Origin: Holophaga sp.
GTDB lineage: Bacteria; Acidobacteriota; Holophagae; Holophagales; Holophagaceae
Direction of reading: 5' to 3'
DNA length: 7,465 nucleotides
Assembly (NCBI GenBank): GCA_030691225.1
Contig: JAUYES010000212.1
Coordinates: 1-7,465, forward strand
This document shows, one piece after another, positions 1 to 5,334 of this stretch; positions within the stretch are counted from its first letter, which is position 1, and every line of letters begins with the position of its first letter. Made by a program: the position numbers and the translations under genes. Below the pieces are notes generated by a model. That model worked only from the letters and a program-made list of their open reading frames with translations, ran no database searches and was not told the origin of the DNA.

Positions 1-106
1 TCTTCACGGATTTACGGGATTCAACGAGCAGAAACAGGGGCTTCACGGTTCGATGGTATGACTTGGCTTTTCGGTCCACAGTCTCGTTTTTTGAGAAAAC
101 AGATGA

Positions 107-340
107 ACCGCCAAGACACCAAGACGCCAAGAAAACCCTCCAACTTATTGTGCTGCAGGTCGCCAGATCCCGCATCGCGGGATCTCCGCTGCTGAGGCAG
201 CGGATCACATCTTCGGCCGGAAGTCAGCTCCAAGTGAAGGCGGACTTCAGGCCGAAGACGTGATACGGGCGACCCTGGGAATGGCGCTGCCGCCGCTTTT
301 CTTGGCGAAGGCGCGGAGCGCCGCTTGGTGCCTTGGCGGT
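107..340. repeat. Long imperfect palindrome with CGCCAAGA octamer arms
   Basis: The left arm (107-135) contains three eight-base units, CGCCAAGA, CACCAAGA and CGCCAAGA, followed by A residues. The right arm (297-340) is its inverted counterpart. Pairing is 107-115 with 332-340 (9 bp), 117-123 with 324-330 (7 bp) and 125-135 with 297-307 (11 bp), with one mismatch (A116/C331). A 16-base bulge lies on the right side at 308-323. That bulge itself holds a small hairpin, GGCGC-GGA-GCGCC (310-322). The arms give 27 base pairs in total and enclose the branched core at 158-274. It is probably a non-coding intergenic repeat element; whether it is transcribed is unknown. Confidence 0.75.
158..274. repeat. 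Four-way-junction core of the palindromic element
   Basis: A 7-bp closing helix (158-164 with 268-274) encloses three hairpins that follow one another with no unpaired base between them. Hairpin 1 is 165-185, a perfect 9-bp stem AGATCCCGC/GCGGGATCT with a 3-base loop. Hairpin 2 is 186-203, a perfect 7-bp stem CCGCTGC/GCAGCGG with loop TGAG. Hairpin 3 is 204-264, with 14 of 15 bp pairing (204-218 with 250-264), then a G/A mismatch, then 6 bp (220-225 with 243-248) and a 17-base loop. Only three bases (265-267) separate hairpin 3 from the closing helix. The strand is not determined because the structure is nearly symmetric. It could be a structured RNA or a DNA cruciform recognised by a protein. 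It has no tRNA T-loop signature and is not a tRNA. Confidence 0.65.
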
Positions 341-437
341 AAATCCTGTTGATGACCACGAGAAACCCGGCACAGGCTCTTCTCCACGGGCGTTTCCAGT
401 AGATCCGTGAAGAACCAATTCCTCTGGATTTCGGATT

Positions 438-507
438 TTCTCTTCGCGTCCTTCGGTGCTTCGCGATAAAAAATGGCTCACGCGGAGCCGCGAAGGGCGC
501 GAGGGAA
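438..507. repeat. Octamer-periodic inverted repeat, CTTCGCG family
   Basis: The left arm (442-465) is three eight-base units, CTTCGCGT, CCTTCGGT and GCTTCGCG. The right arm (481-504) is CGCGGAGC, CGCGAAGG and GCGCGAGG. The arms pair imperfectly as a stem of about 27 positions with roughly 21-22 matches and one gap. Most differences are T against C, which would still be G-U pairs in RNA. The loop is A-rich (about 466-480). The unit length equals that of the 107-340 element but the sequence family differs. It is a non-coding intergenic repeat lying about 165 bases before the adaptor gene. Confidence 0.6.
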
Positions 508-662
508 GGAAGGACTGAAACTGGGAATCTTTTTGCCGGTGCTCACTGGCCATTCACCGATTTCTCTCCAGGGGTGGCCGAAACCCTGAAATATCCCCCC
601 TAAACGACACCATTCTTGCTCCCGTAAGCCTTTTCATCGACGTGTTCGAGTTCTTTTTAATT
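508..662 (+). other. Leader region of the transporter operon
   Basis: This is the non-repetitive part of the intergenic region, just before the adaptor gene. It must hold the operon promoter unless transcription enters from further upstream. I see no convincing pair of sigma-70 boxes. A T-rich run near 651-661 (TTTTTAAT) is too close to the start codon to be a comfortable -10 box. No riboswitch, operator palindrome or short gene could be supported here. Confidence 0.3.
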
Positions 663-667
663 GGGAG
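663..667 (+). promoter_or_regulatory. Ribosome binding site of the adaptor gene
   Basis: GGGAG lies five bases before the ATG at 673. It fixes that ATG as the start, rather than the in-frame TTG at 661, which would place the ribosome site inside the coding sequence. Confidence 0.7.
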
Positions 668-672
668 TTTCC

Positions 673-1887
673 ATGAAGAAACGCTGGTGGATCCTGGGTG
701 CATCAAGCCTGCTGGTCGTGGCCGTGCTGGTGGCAGCCGGCAAGGGCGGGAAACCTGGCAAGGCTGGTGAGGCCGAAACGCCCTTCCGCCTGGGCAAGGT
801 CCAGCAGGAGGATTTGCAGATCAGCGTGCGCGAGGTGGGCGCCGTGGATCCGGTCACCAAGGTGGATGTCAAGAGCACCGTCAGCGGCAAGATCGTGGGC
901 CTGAAGGTGCGCGAAGGAGCCGTGGTGAAGGCCGGTGAGGTTCTGGCTGAAGTCGAGCCGGACGTGAACCAGGCCCAGACCCTATCGGACGTGAAGGGCA
1001 ACCTCTCCCAGGCCCGGGTTAGTTTCAAGAATTCCGAGCGGGATTTTCAACAGCAGGCGTCGCTCTTCAAGGAAGGCCTCATCTCCGAGCAGGCCTATCG
1101 TGGCGCCAAAACGACCCGCGATCTGGCTGAGGAGTCTTTCAAATCCGCTGAGACCCGCTACCAGATCGTGGAGGATCGAGGTATTCCCATCAGTGGCAAC
1201 GCCACCAGTCAACGAGCTCGCGTGACGGCGCCCATGAATGGCGTGGTGATCAAGAAGGGCGTTGAGTTGGGCGACACCATCACCAGCGGCGTTTCCAGCT
1301 TCAGCGCGGGCACCGTAGTGTTCACCGTGGCCGATCTGAAGAGCCTGATCATCCGAGTGAATCTCAACGAGGTCGATATAGCGAAGGTCCAGGTGGGTAT
1401 GCCGGTTCGAGTGAACCTGGACGCCTATCCCCAGAAGACTTTCACGGGCAAAGTGCGCTTCGTGGCACCCGCCGCCAAAGTTGCCGACAAGATCAAGGTC
1501 TTCGAAGTAGAAGTGGCCCTGGATGAACTCACCGAGGCCTTCCGCACCGGCATGAGTGCCAATGTGGAAATTCTGGGTGAACACCGCGCCAAGGCCCTGT
1601 CCATTCCGCTCGAAGCCTTGCACCGCAAAGATGGCCAAACGCTTGTCTACCGATTGAAGAAGGACCTCAAGCCCGAAAACTACAAGCAGGCCAAGGAGGC
1701 CCTCGCCGGTCGCGGCAAGTTCACCTGGCTTTCGGAGCACTGGAAAGAATTCTTTGAACCCGTCGCGGTCACGGCTGGCCTTGCCACGTTGGAGCGCGTG
1801 GAGGTGCTCTCGGGGCTTCGTGAAGGCGATCAGGTTTGCCTGGAAGATCCCACGCGGAAGAGGGTTGAGAAGGACGAGGACATGTAG
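673..1887 (+). CDS. MacA/HlyD-type periplasmic adaptor (membrane fusion protein)
   Basis: This 404-residue protein is the periplasmic adaptor of a tripartite efflux or export pump; it bridges an inner-membrane ABC transporter and an outer-membrane channel. Residues 1-22 are a basic start (MKKRWW) followed by a hydrophobic helix, an uncleaved anchor or signal. The first lipoyl half is about 64-97 (VSGKIVGLKVREGAVVKAGE), a helical hairpin about 98-165 and the second lipoyl half about 181-208 (RARVTAPMNGVVIKKG). The beta-barrel is about 220-310 (GMPVRVNLDAYP), and a membrane-proximal domain follows (ALSIPLEAL). An extra charged and aromatic stretch at about 329-362 separates strands that normally run together. 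Start ATG 673 is set by GGGAG five bases upstream. It is the first gene of an operon with the ATPase and two permeases, which supports the MacA-like role. Family assignment is firm; the substrate cannot be read from the sequence. Confidence 0.93.
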   Translation: MKKRWWILGASSLLVVAVLVAAGKGGKPGKAGEAETPFRLGKVQQEDLQISVREVGAVDPVTKVDVKSTVSGKIVGLKVREGAVVKAGEVLAEVEPDVNQAQTLSDVKGNLSQARVSFKNSERDFQQQASLFKEGLISEQAYRGAKTTRDLAEESFKSAETRYQIVEDRGIPISGNATSQRARVTAPMNGVVIKKGVELGDTITSGVSSFSAGTVVFTVADLKSLIIRVNLNEVDIAKVQVGMPVRVNLDAYPQKTFTGKVRFVAPAAKVADKIKVFEVEVALDELTEAFRTGMSANVEILGEHRAKALSIPLEALHRKDGQTLVYRLKKDLKPENYKQAKEALAGRGKFTWLSEHWKEFFEPVAVTAGLATLERVEVLSGLREGDQVCLEDPTRKRVEKDEDM

Positions 1888-1892
1888 GGGCG

Positions 1893-1918
1893 CTAAGACC
1901 CGGTGGCCCGGGTCTTAG
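1893..1918 (+). other. 11-bp hairpin between adaptor and ATPase genes
   Basis: CTAAGACCCGG (1893-1903) and CCGGGTCTTAG (1908-1918) form a perfect 11-bp stem with a four-base loop TGGC, starting six bases after the adaptor stop codon. GGGCG (1888-1892) can also pair with CGCCC (1930-1934) around it. What follows on the plus strand is an A-run (GAAAAAAAC), not a T-run, so a classic intrinsic terminator is unlikely. It probably acts as an mRNA stability or processing element, allowing more adaptor than transporter mRNA. Confidence 0.6.
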
Positions 1919-1940
1919 GTTGAAAAAAACGCCCAAACTT

Positions 1941-1947
1941 AGGAGAG
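1941..1947 (+). promoter_or_regulatory. Ribosome binding site of the ATPase gene
   Basis: AGGAGAG ends four bases before the ATG at 1952, and its AGGAG core is six bases from the ATG. It is the strongest ribosome site in the operon and fixes the ATPase start. Confidence 0.75.
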
Positions 1948-1951
1948 TTCT

Positions 1952-2638
1952 ATGCGTCCCGTTATTCAAACCCGCGCGATTACCAAAACCTTTGGCAGCA
2001 ACGGCACAGCCGTTCATGCTCTTCGCGGCATCGATCTTGATGTGGAGCCTGGTGAGTTCGTGGCGTTGATCGGGCCGAGCGGTTCGGGAAAATCCACACT
2101 CATGGCCATTCTGGGCTGTCTGGATCGCCCCACCGGTGGCACCTACATCTTGGATGGCGAAGAAGTTCAGGGGCTTTCAGGCCGGGAGTTGGCCGCCATT
2201 CGCAACCGTAAGATCGGCTTCATCTTTCAGGCCTACAATCTGTTGCCGAAGGCGTCTGTGCTCCGCAACATCGAATTACCGCTGCTTTACGGCGGTGTGG
2301 GTCGCAAGGAACGCCGTGAGCGGGCCATGCACCTACTGGAGCAGGTTGGAATTCCGGAAAAGGCCATGAAACTCCCGGGTGAACTTTCCGGTGGGCAGAA
2401 ACAGCGGGTGTCCATTGCCCGTTCCCTGGCTGCAGGCCCGGCGTTGCTTCTTGCCGATGAACCCACGGGCGCCTTGGATTCCAAGACCGGCGCCGAGATC
2501 CTGGAACTATTTGGGCAACTCAACGCCGCAGGTAACACGGTGATTCTGGTGACCCACGATCTGGGCATCGCCGCCCAGGCACGTCGGCGCGTGGAAATTT
2601 CGGATGGCCTCATTGCCTGCAACGAGATGAATCCATGA
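1952..2638 (+). CDS. MacB/LolD-family ABC transporter ATP-binding protein
   Basis: This 228-residue ATPase subunit hydrolyses ATP in the cytoplasm to power the two permeases encoded next. All motifs are intact: Walker A GPSGSGKST (41-49), Q-loop glutamine Q93 in FIFQAYNLLP, ABC signature LSGGQ (145-149), Walker B LLLADE (165-170), D-loop GALD (173-176) and switch histidine H202 in VTHD. The Q-loop region and the ELPLLYGGV stretch are typical of the MacB/LolD/YknY group of mechanotransmitting ABC ATPases. The length matches a stand-alone subunit, unlike E. coli MacB, where ATPase and permease are one chain. The stop codon overlaps the next gene's start by four bases (ATGA), indicating translational coupling. 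Export of lipoprotein, peptide, antibiotic or another envelope substrate is possible; the adjacent adaptor favours MacAB-type efflux over LolCDE. Function class is very sure, substrate unknown. Confidence 0.96.
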   Translation: MRPVIQTRAITKTFGSNGTAVHALRGIDLDVEPGEFVALIGPSGSGKSTLMAILGCLDRPTGGTYILDGEEVQGLSGRELAAIRNRKIGFIFQAYNLLPKASVLRNIELPLLYGGVGRKERRERAMHLLEQVGIPEKAMKLPGELSGGQKQRVSIARSLAAGPALLLADEPTGALDSKTGAEILELFGQLNAAGNTVILVTHDLGIAAQARRRVEISDGLIACNEMNP

Positions 2639-3888
2639 GTCGGGGCATTCTGCGGGAACGTGTATTCGAGGCTTGGACCGAGATCCGTGAAAACTTAGGC
2701 CGCGCCACCTTGCAGAGCCTTGGGGTCATGCTGGGTGTGGCCTCGGTGCTGGGCGGGTTTTCTATTACGGATTCCATGCGGCAGCGGAGCGAACAACTGT
2801 ATGTGAAATTGGGCGGGCTGGACAAACTCACTGTGCAAAACAACCCGGTGGTTTCCGAAGGCAAACCAACTGCGATGCGGGCAGCCAATCTAGGCCTTCG
2901 GCAGGAAGATCGCGATGACACTGAACAGGTGAAGCCCGACGATGTCCAGGGCATTTCCATGGTGAAAGGCGTGCGCGCTCGGGTGCGTTCGGCCTTTGCG
3001 GACCAGGAACGCCCTGTAAGCGGTATCGGTGGCGATTTTCTGGCCATGGAGGGGTACGAAGTGGCCCAAGGGCGGGGCATTTCAACCCAGGATCTCAGCT
3101 CTGCCGCGCCAGTCGTATTGCTCGGAAGCGAGGCCGCTGAGACCTTCTTTCCCTCGGGCAATGCCTTAGGCGCCACTATCCGAGTGGGGAACACACCGGT
3201 TCAGGTGGTGGGTGTGCTGCAAAAACGCTATTTCCGGTTTAGTAAAACTGAGGGTCGACACAACATGTTCCGGCGCCAGAACCGAGTGATCGCGGTGCCT
3301 TCAAGCCTGGTTCAGCGGCGCCTTCAGGGGGATGTTCATCGGCGTTTGGATCGTATCACCTACCGTTTGCCCAATATCGACGTGATGCCTGCCTTCACGC
3401 GGGCGCTTCGTAGCATCATCAAACCCAATCACCGCTTGGAAGATGATTTCCGCCTCGACGATGTCCAGGCCCGCATCCGCAAGCGGAATAACAATGGCGA
3501 GGCCTATAACATGATCTTCATGTTGAGTGGCGTTCTGGCCTTGTTGGGTGGTGGGTTGGTCAACGTCAATATCCAACTGGCGGGCCTCAAGGAACGGGTG
3601 AGGGAAGTGGGCATCAAGATGGCCATCGGCGCGCCAGGTTCGGAGATCTTCAAGGGTTTTATGACGGAGGCCTTGCTCCTCACGGCCCTGGGCGGCTTTG
3701 TCGGCTTGGGGATGGGTGTGGCATTTTCCTGGGCCATCACCTGGGTTCTGGGTGTGCCTTTGAAGATGAGCCTCGCCAGCTTTGTTTGGGCCTATGCCAT
3801 GGCCACTATCTTTGGGTTTCTCTTCGCACTCTATCCCGCTCGGAAGGCCTCGAAGCTTTCTCCGATGGAGGCCTTGCACTATGAATAG
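2635..3888 (+). CDS. MacB/FtsX-type ABC transporter permease, first copy
   Basis: This 417-residue inner-membrane permease has the MacB/FtsX layout. A first membrane helix lies at about 24-46. A large periplasmic domain (MacB_PCD type) spans about 47-290. Three helices then follow at about 291-314, 342-371 and 381-401. Diagnostic features are the coupling segment ERVREVGIKMAIGA (320-333), which contacts the ATPase, and the C-terminal ALYPARKASKLSPMEAL. The periplasmic domain holds a very basic stretch around 197-217 (KRYFRFSKTEGRHNMFRRQN). The start ATG overlaps the ATPase stop by four bases, with no strong ribosome site of its own, so coupling is expected. It probably forms a heterodimer with the second permease and transmits ATP-driven movement to the periplasm. 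The pump substrate is not deducible. Confidence 0.93.
   Translation: MSRGILRERVFEAWTEIRENLGRATLQSLGVMLGVASVLGGFSITDSMRQRSEQLYVKLGGLDKLTVQNNPVVSEGKPTAMRAANLGLRQEDRDDTEQVKPDDVQGISMVKGVRARVRSAFADQERPVSGIGGDFLAMEGYEVAQGRGISTQDLSSAAPVVLLGSEAAETFFPSGNALGATIRVGNTPVQVVGVLQKRYFRFSKTEGRHNMFRRQNRVIAVPSSLVQRRLQGDVHRRLDRITYRLPNIDVMPAFTRALRSIIKPNHRLEDDFRLDDVQARIRKRNNNGEAYNMIFMLSGVLALLGGGLVNVNIQLAGLKERVREVGIKMAIGAPGSEIFKGFMTEALLLTALGGFVGLGMGVAFSWAITWVLGVPLKMSLASFVWAYAMATIFGFLFALYPARKASKLSPMEALHYE
3867..3871 (+). promoter_or_regulatory. Ribosome binding site of the second permease, inside the first permease gene
   Basis: GGAGG lies nine bases before the ATG at 3881. It is embedded in the codons for the conserved PMEA motif of the upstream permease. 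It supports ATG 3881 over the in-frame ATG at 3782, which would overlap the upstream gene by 107 bases. Confidence 0.7.
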
Positions 3889-5194
3889 CGGCATTGACTC
3901 TGTAATCGAAAATTCGCTCCTTGGGGAACCCCGCCTAACAATCCACAAGGCCACAATCTCCCGCTTTGCCTGGGCTGGCCTCCTCTGGGAAGTTGTCATC
4001 AGTGGCCTGCGCGAACTGTGGTCTCACAAGCTACGCTCCTTGCTGACGCTAACCCTGCTGACGTTGGGCGTGTTTGCTTTGGTGGTGATGACCAGCGTGA
4101 TGGATGGTGTGGTGGATAAGGTCTCCATGGGCTTCAAGGGCCTGTCCTTCGATGGCACCATTCAACTCAGCCAAAAGGCTCCCGAAACCACTGAAGAACA
4201 AAAGCGGTTCGCCATGAGTCCAGGGCTGCGCTACGAAGATCTTTCCCGTCTCGCGGCTCCCCATCCTTTAGTGAAGGCCTTCTTGCCGCGCGCCACCAAA
4301 CCCGCCAGTATCCGCATTGGCACTGGGTTGGAGCGCACCTTCGCCACCGGCGTGACGCCGGAATATTTCCCTTGGCAGAATCGCCCCATCGCCAGCGGTC
4401 GAGGCCTCACCGAAGATGACGCTCGCCGCCGCAGTGCTGTGGCCGTGCTGGGAGGCAGTTTGGCTTCCAAACTCTTCAACGGCACTGACCCCGTGGGACG
4501 CAGCGTCAACGTGGATGGCCAGAGCTTTCAGGTCATCGGCGTGCTGGCTCCGCTGCAAATCATGAGTGACGACACTTGGCTCGACGCCAACGGCCTATTG
4601 ATGCCCATCGAAGCCTACATGGATCGCATGGATCCTAAGCATGCGCTGGATCGGCTCTACGTGAAGATGGTCCATAAAGAAGATTTGAATGAAGTCACTT
4701 CGGCTTTGCTCGCTCGCGCCAAGCAAGCCCATCACGGTATCGATGACGTGGAAACCACGGATCTAGCCGCCGAGTTGGTTAGGGCCTATCAGCAGTTCGA
4801 AGATCAAATTTGGGGCTGGAAGGTGGTCCTTCAGAGTCTGGCCGCCACAGTGCTTCTGGTGGGTGGCGTCGGTGTTCTCAGCGTCATGCTCATCTCTTTT
4901 TCCGATCGCCGCTACGAGATTGGCCTGCGCAAGGCCATGGGCGCCACGGATCAGCAAATCTTCGTCCAGTTCCTCCTGGAAGCCCTGGTGCTGGCCGCCT
5001 TGGGAGCCTTGGTCGGCACCGTGGCGGGATCCTTTCTCTGCAAGGTGCTCGCCCCGAGTTTCCCGTGGGGCCTCGTGGTAAATACCTATGGCCTGATCAC
5101 CGCTTGGGTTGTCGCCTTGGGGCTGGCGCTGGTCTTCGGGCTCTATCCCGCCTTTCGAGCGATGCGGTTATCGCCCATGGAGGCCATGCGGTAG
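3881..5194 (+). CDS. MacB/FtsX-type ABC transporter permease, second copy
   Basis: This 437-residue permease is the likely partner of the preceding one. About 50 cytoplasmic residues come first. A membrane helix follows at about 52-74, then a periplasmic domain at about 75-312 and three helices at about 314-340, 362-388 and 400-423. The coupling signature DRRYEIGLRKAMGA (342-355) and the ending LYPAFRAMRLSPMEAM are the family hallmarks. ERTFATGVTPEYFPWQNRPIASGRGL (about 151-176) matches the usual MacB periplasmic pattern in which a 'G(V)TPEYF' strand precedes 'GR.(L/F)'. The N-terminal cytoplasmic extension is longer than in the first copy. The start is set by GGAGG nine bases upstream and gives an eight-base overlap with the first permease. 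The two permeases are clearly diverged, which suggests an asymmetric transporter from an old duplication. Substrate unknown. Confidence 0.93.
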   Translation: MNSGIDSVIENSLLGEPRLTIHKATISRFAWAGLLWEVVISGLRELWSHKLRSLLTLTLLTLGVFALVVMTSVMDGVVDKVSMGFKGLSFDGTIQLSQKAPETTEEQKRFAMSPGLRYEDLSRLAAPHPLVKAFLPRATKPASIRIGTGLERTFATGVTPEYFPWQNRPIASGRGLTEDDARRRSAVAVLGGSLASKLFNGTDPVGRSVNVDGQSFQVIGVLAPLQIMSDDTWLDANGLLMPIEAYMDRMDPKHALDRLYVKMVHKEDLNEVTSALLARAKQAHHGIDDVETTDLAAELVRAYQQFEDQIWGWKVVLQSLAATVLLVGGVGVLSVMLISFSDRRYEIGLRKAMGATDQQIFVQFLLEALVLAALGALVGTVAGSFLCKVLAPSFPWGLVVNTYGLITAWVVALGLALVFGLYPAFRAMRLSPMEAMR

Positions 5195-5209
5195 AAGTCA
5201 TACCCCAAC

Positions 5210-5235
5210 GCGCTTTCCTCAACGACGGAAAGCGC
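5210..5235 (+). terminator. Probable end-of-operon hairpin
   Basis: GCGCTTTCC (5210-5218) and GGAAAGCGC (5227-5235) form a perfect 9-bp stem with an eight-base loop, 15 bases after the stop codon of the second permease. On the plus strand the downstream bases (ATTGGCATTTTCTC) have only a weak T-run. Read from the minus strand there is no T-run at all. It therefore best suits the plus-strand operon, as a weak or factor-aided terminator or as 3'-end protection. Confidence 0.5.
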
Positions 5236-5334
5236 ATTGGCATTTTCTCAGCCAAATTTGAGTCTATTTTCCGTTGGATGAACCCAATAATGCTTGCGTA
5301 TGACGCTGAGGGTGCAAGTCCATGCTAGTGATAC

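Larger units (their letters stand above)
1..413. repeat. Outermost inverted-repeat arms (1-18 and 396-413)
   Basis: The first 18 bases match the reverse complement of 396-413 at 16 of 18 positions. The first 11 (TCTTCACGGAT) are perfect against ATCCGTGAAGA at 403-413. The arms enclose the palindrome at 107-340, so the whole stretch looks like nested inverted repeats. The left arm begins exactly at the window edge and may continue outside it. CTTCACGG recurs at 41-48. The style (CACGGATT-type units) resembles short periodic intergenic repeats seen in many environmental bacterial genomes; that family link is from memory, not a search. No gene is supported within this stretch. Confidence 0.5.

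Noticed and set aside
158..274. tRNA or tRNA-like gene, because of the 7-bp closing helix and three arms
   Set aside because: Arm lengths are wrong, it lacks the GTTCGA T-loop and conserved D-loop bases, and hairpin 3 is far too long.
1..507. CRISPR array suggested by repeated units
   Set aside because: Units are eight bases long, contiguous and inverted, with no spacers of uniform length and no cas genes.
21..553. Minus-strand open frames (21-359 and 224-553) and plus-strand 63-263 in the repeat region
   Set aside because: Their translations are driven by the repeat units (for example PPRHQDAKK from CGCCAAGA arms), lack domains and ribosome sites, and overlap each other. They are treated as non-coding.
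982..1740. 252-codon minus-strand open frame inside the adaptor gene
   Set aside because: It is a shadow of a clear adaptor reading frame. Its composition follows codon bias of the other strand and no family is recognisable.
1893..1918. Intrinsic terminator after the adaptor gene
   Set aside because: No T-run follows on the plus strand, and the next gene clearly belongs to the same pump.
3782..3880. Upstream in-frame ATG that would add 33 residues to the second permease
   Set aside because: It would overlap the first permease by 107 bases, while ATG 3881 has GGAGG at the right distance.
3301..3999. 232-codon minus-strand open frame across the two permeases
   Set aside because: It is antisense to two well-supported permeases and rich in His/Gln/Asp as expected from reversed membrane-protein codons.
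5311..5321. GGTGCAAGTCC, a string also seen in group II introns
   Set aside because: It is only 11 bases, with no domain V hairpin or maturase nearby.
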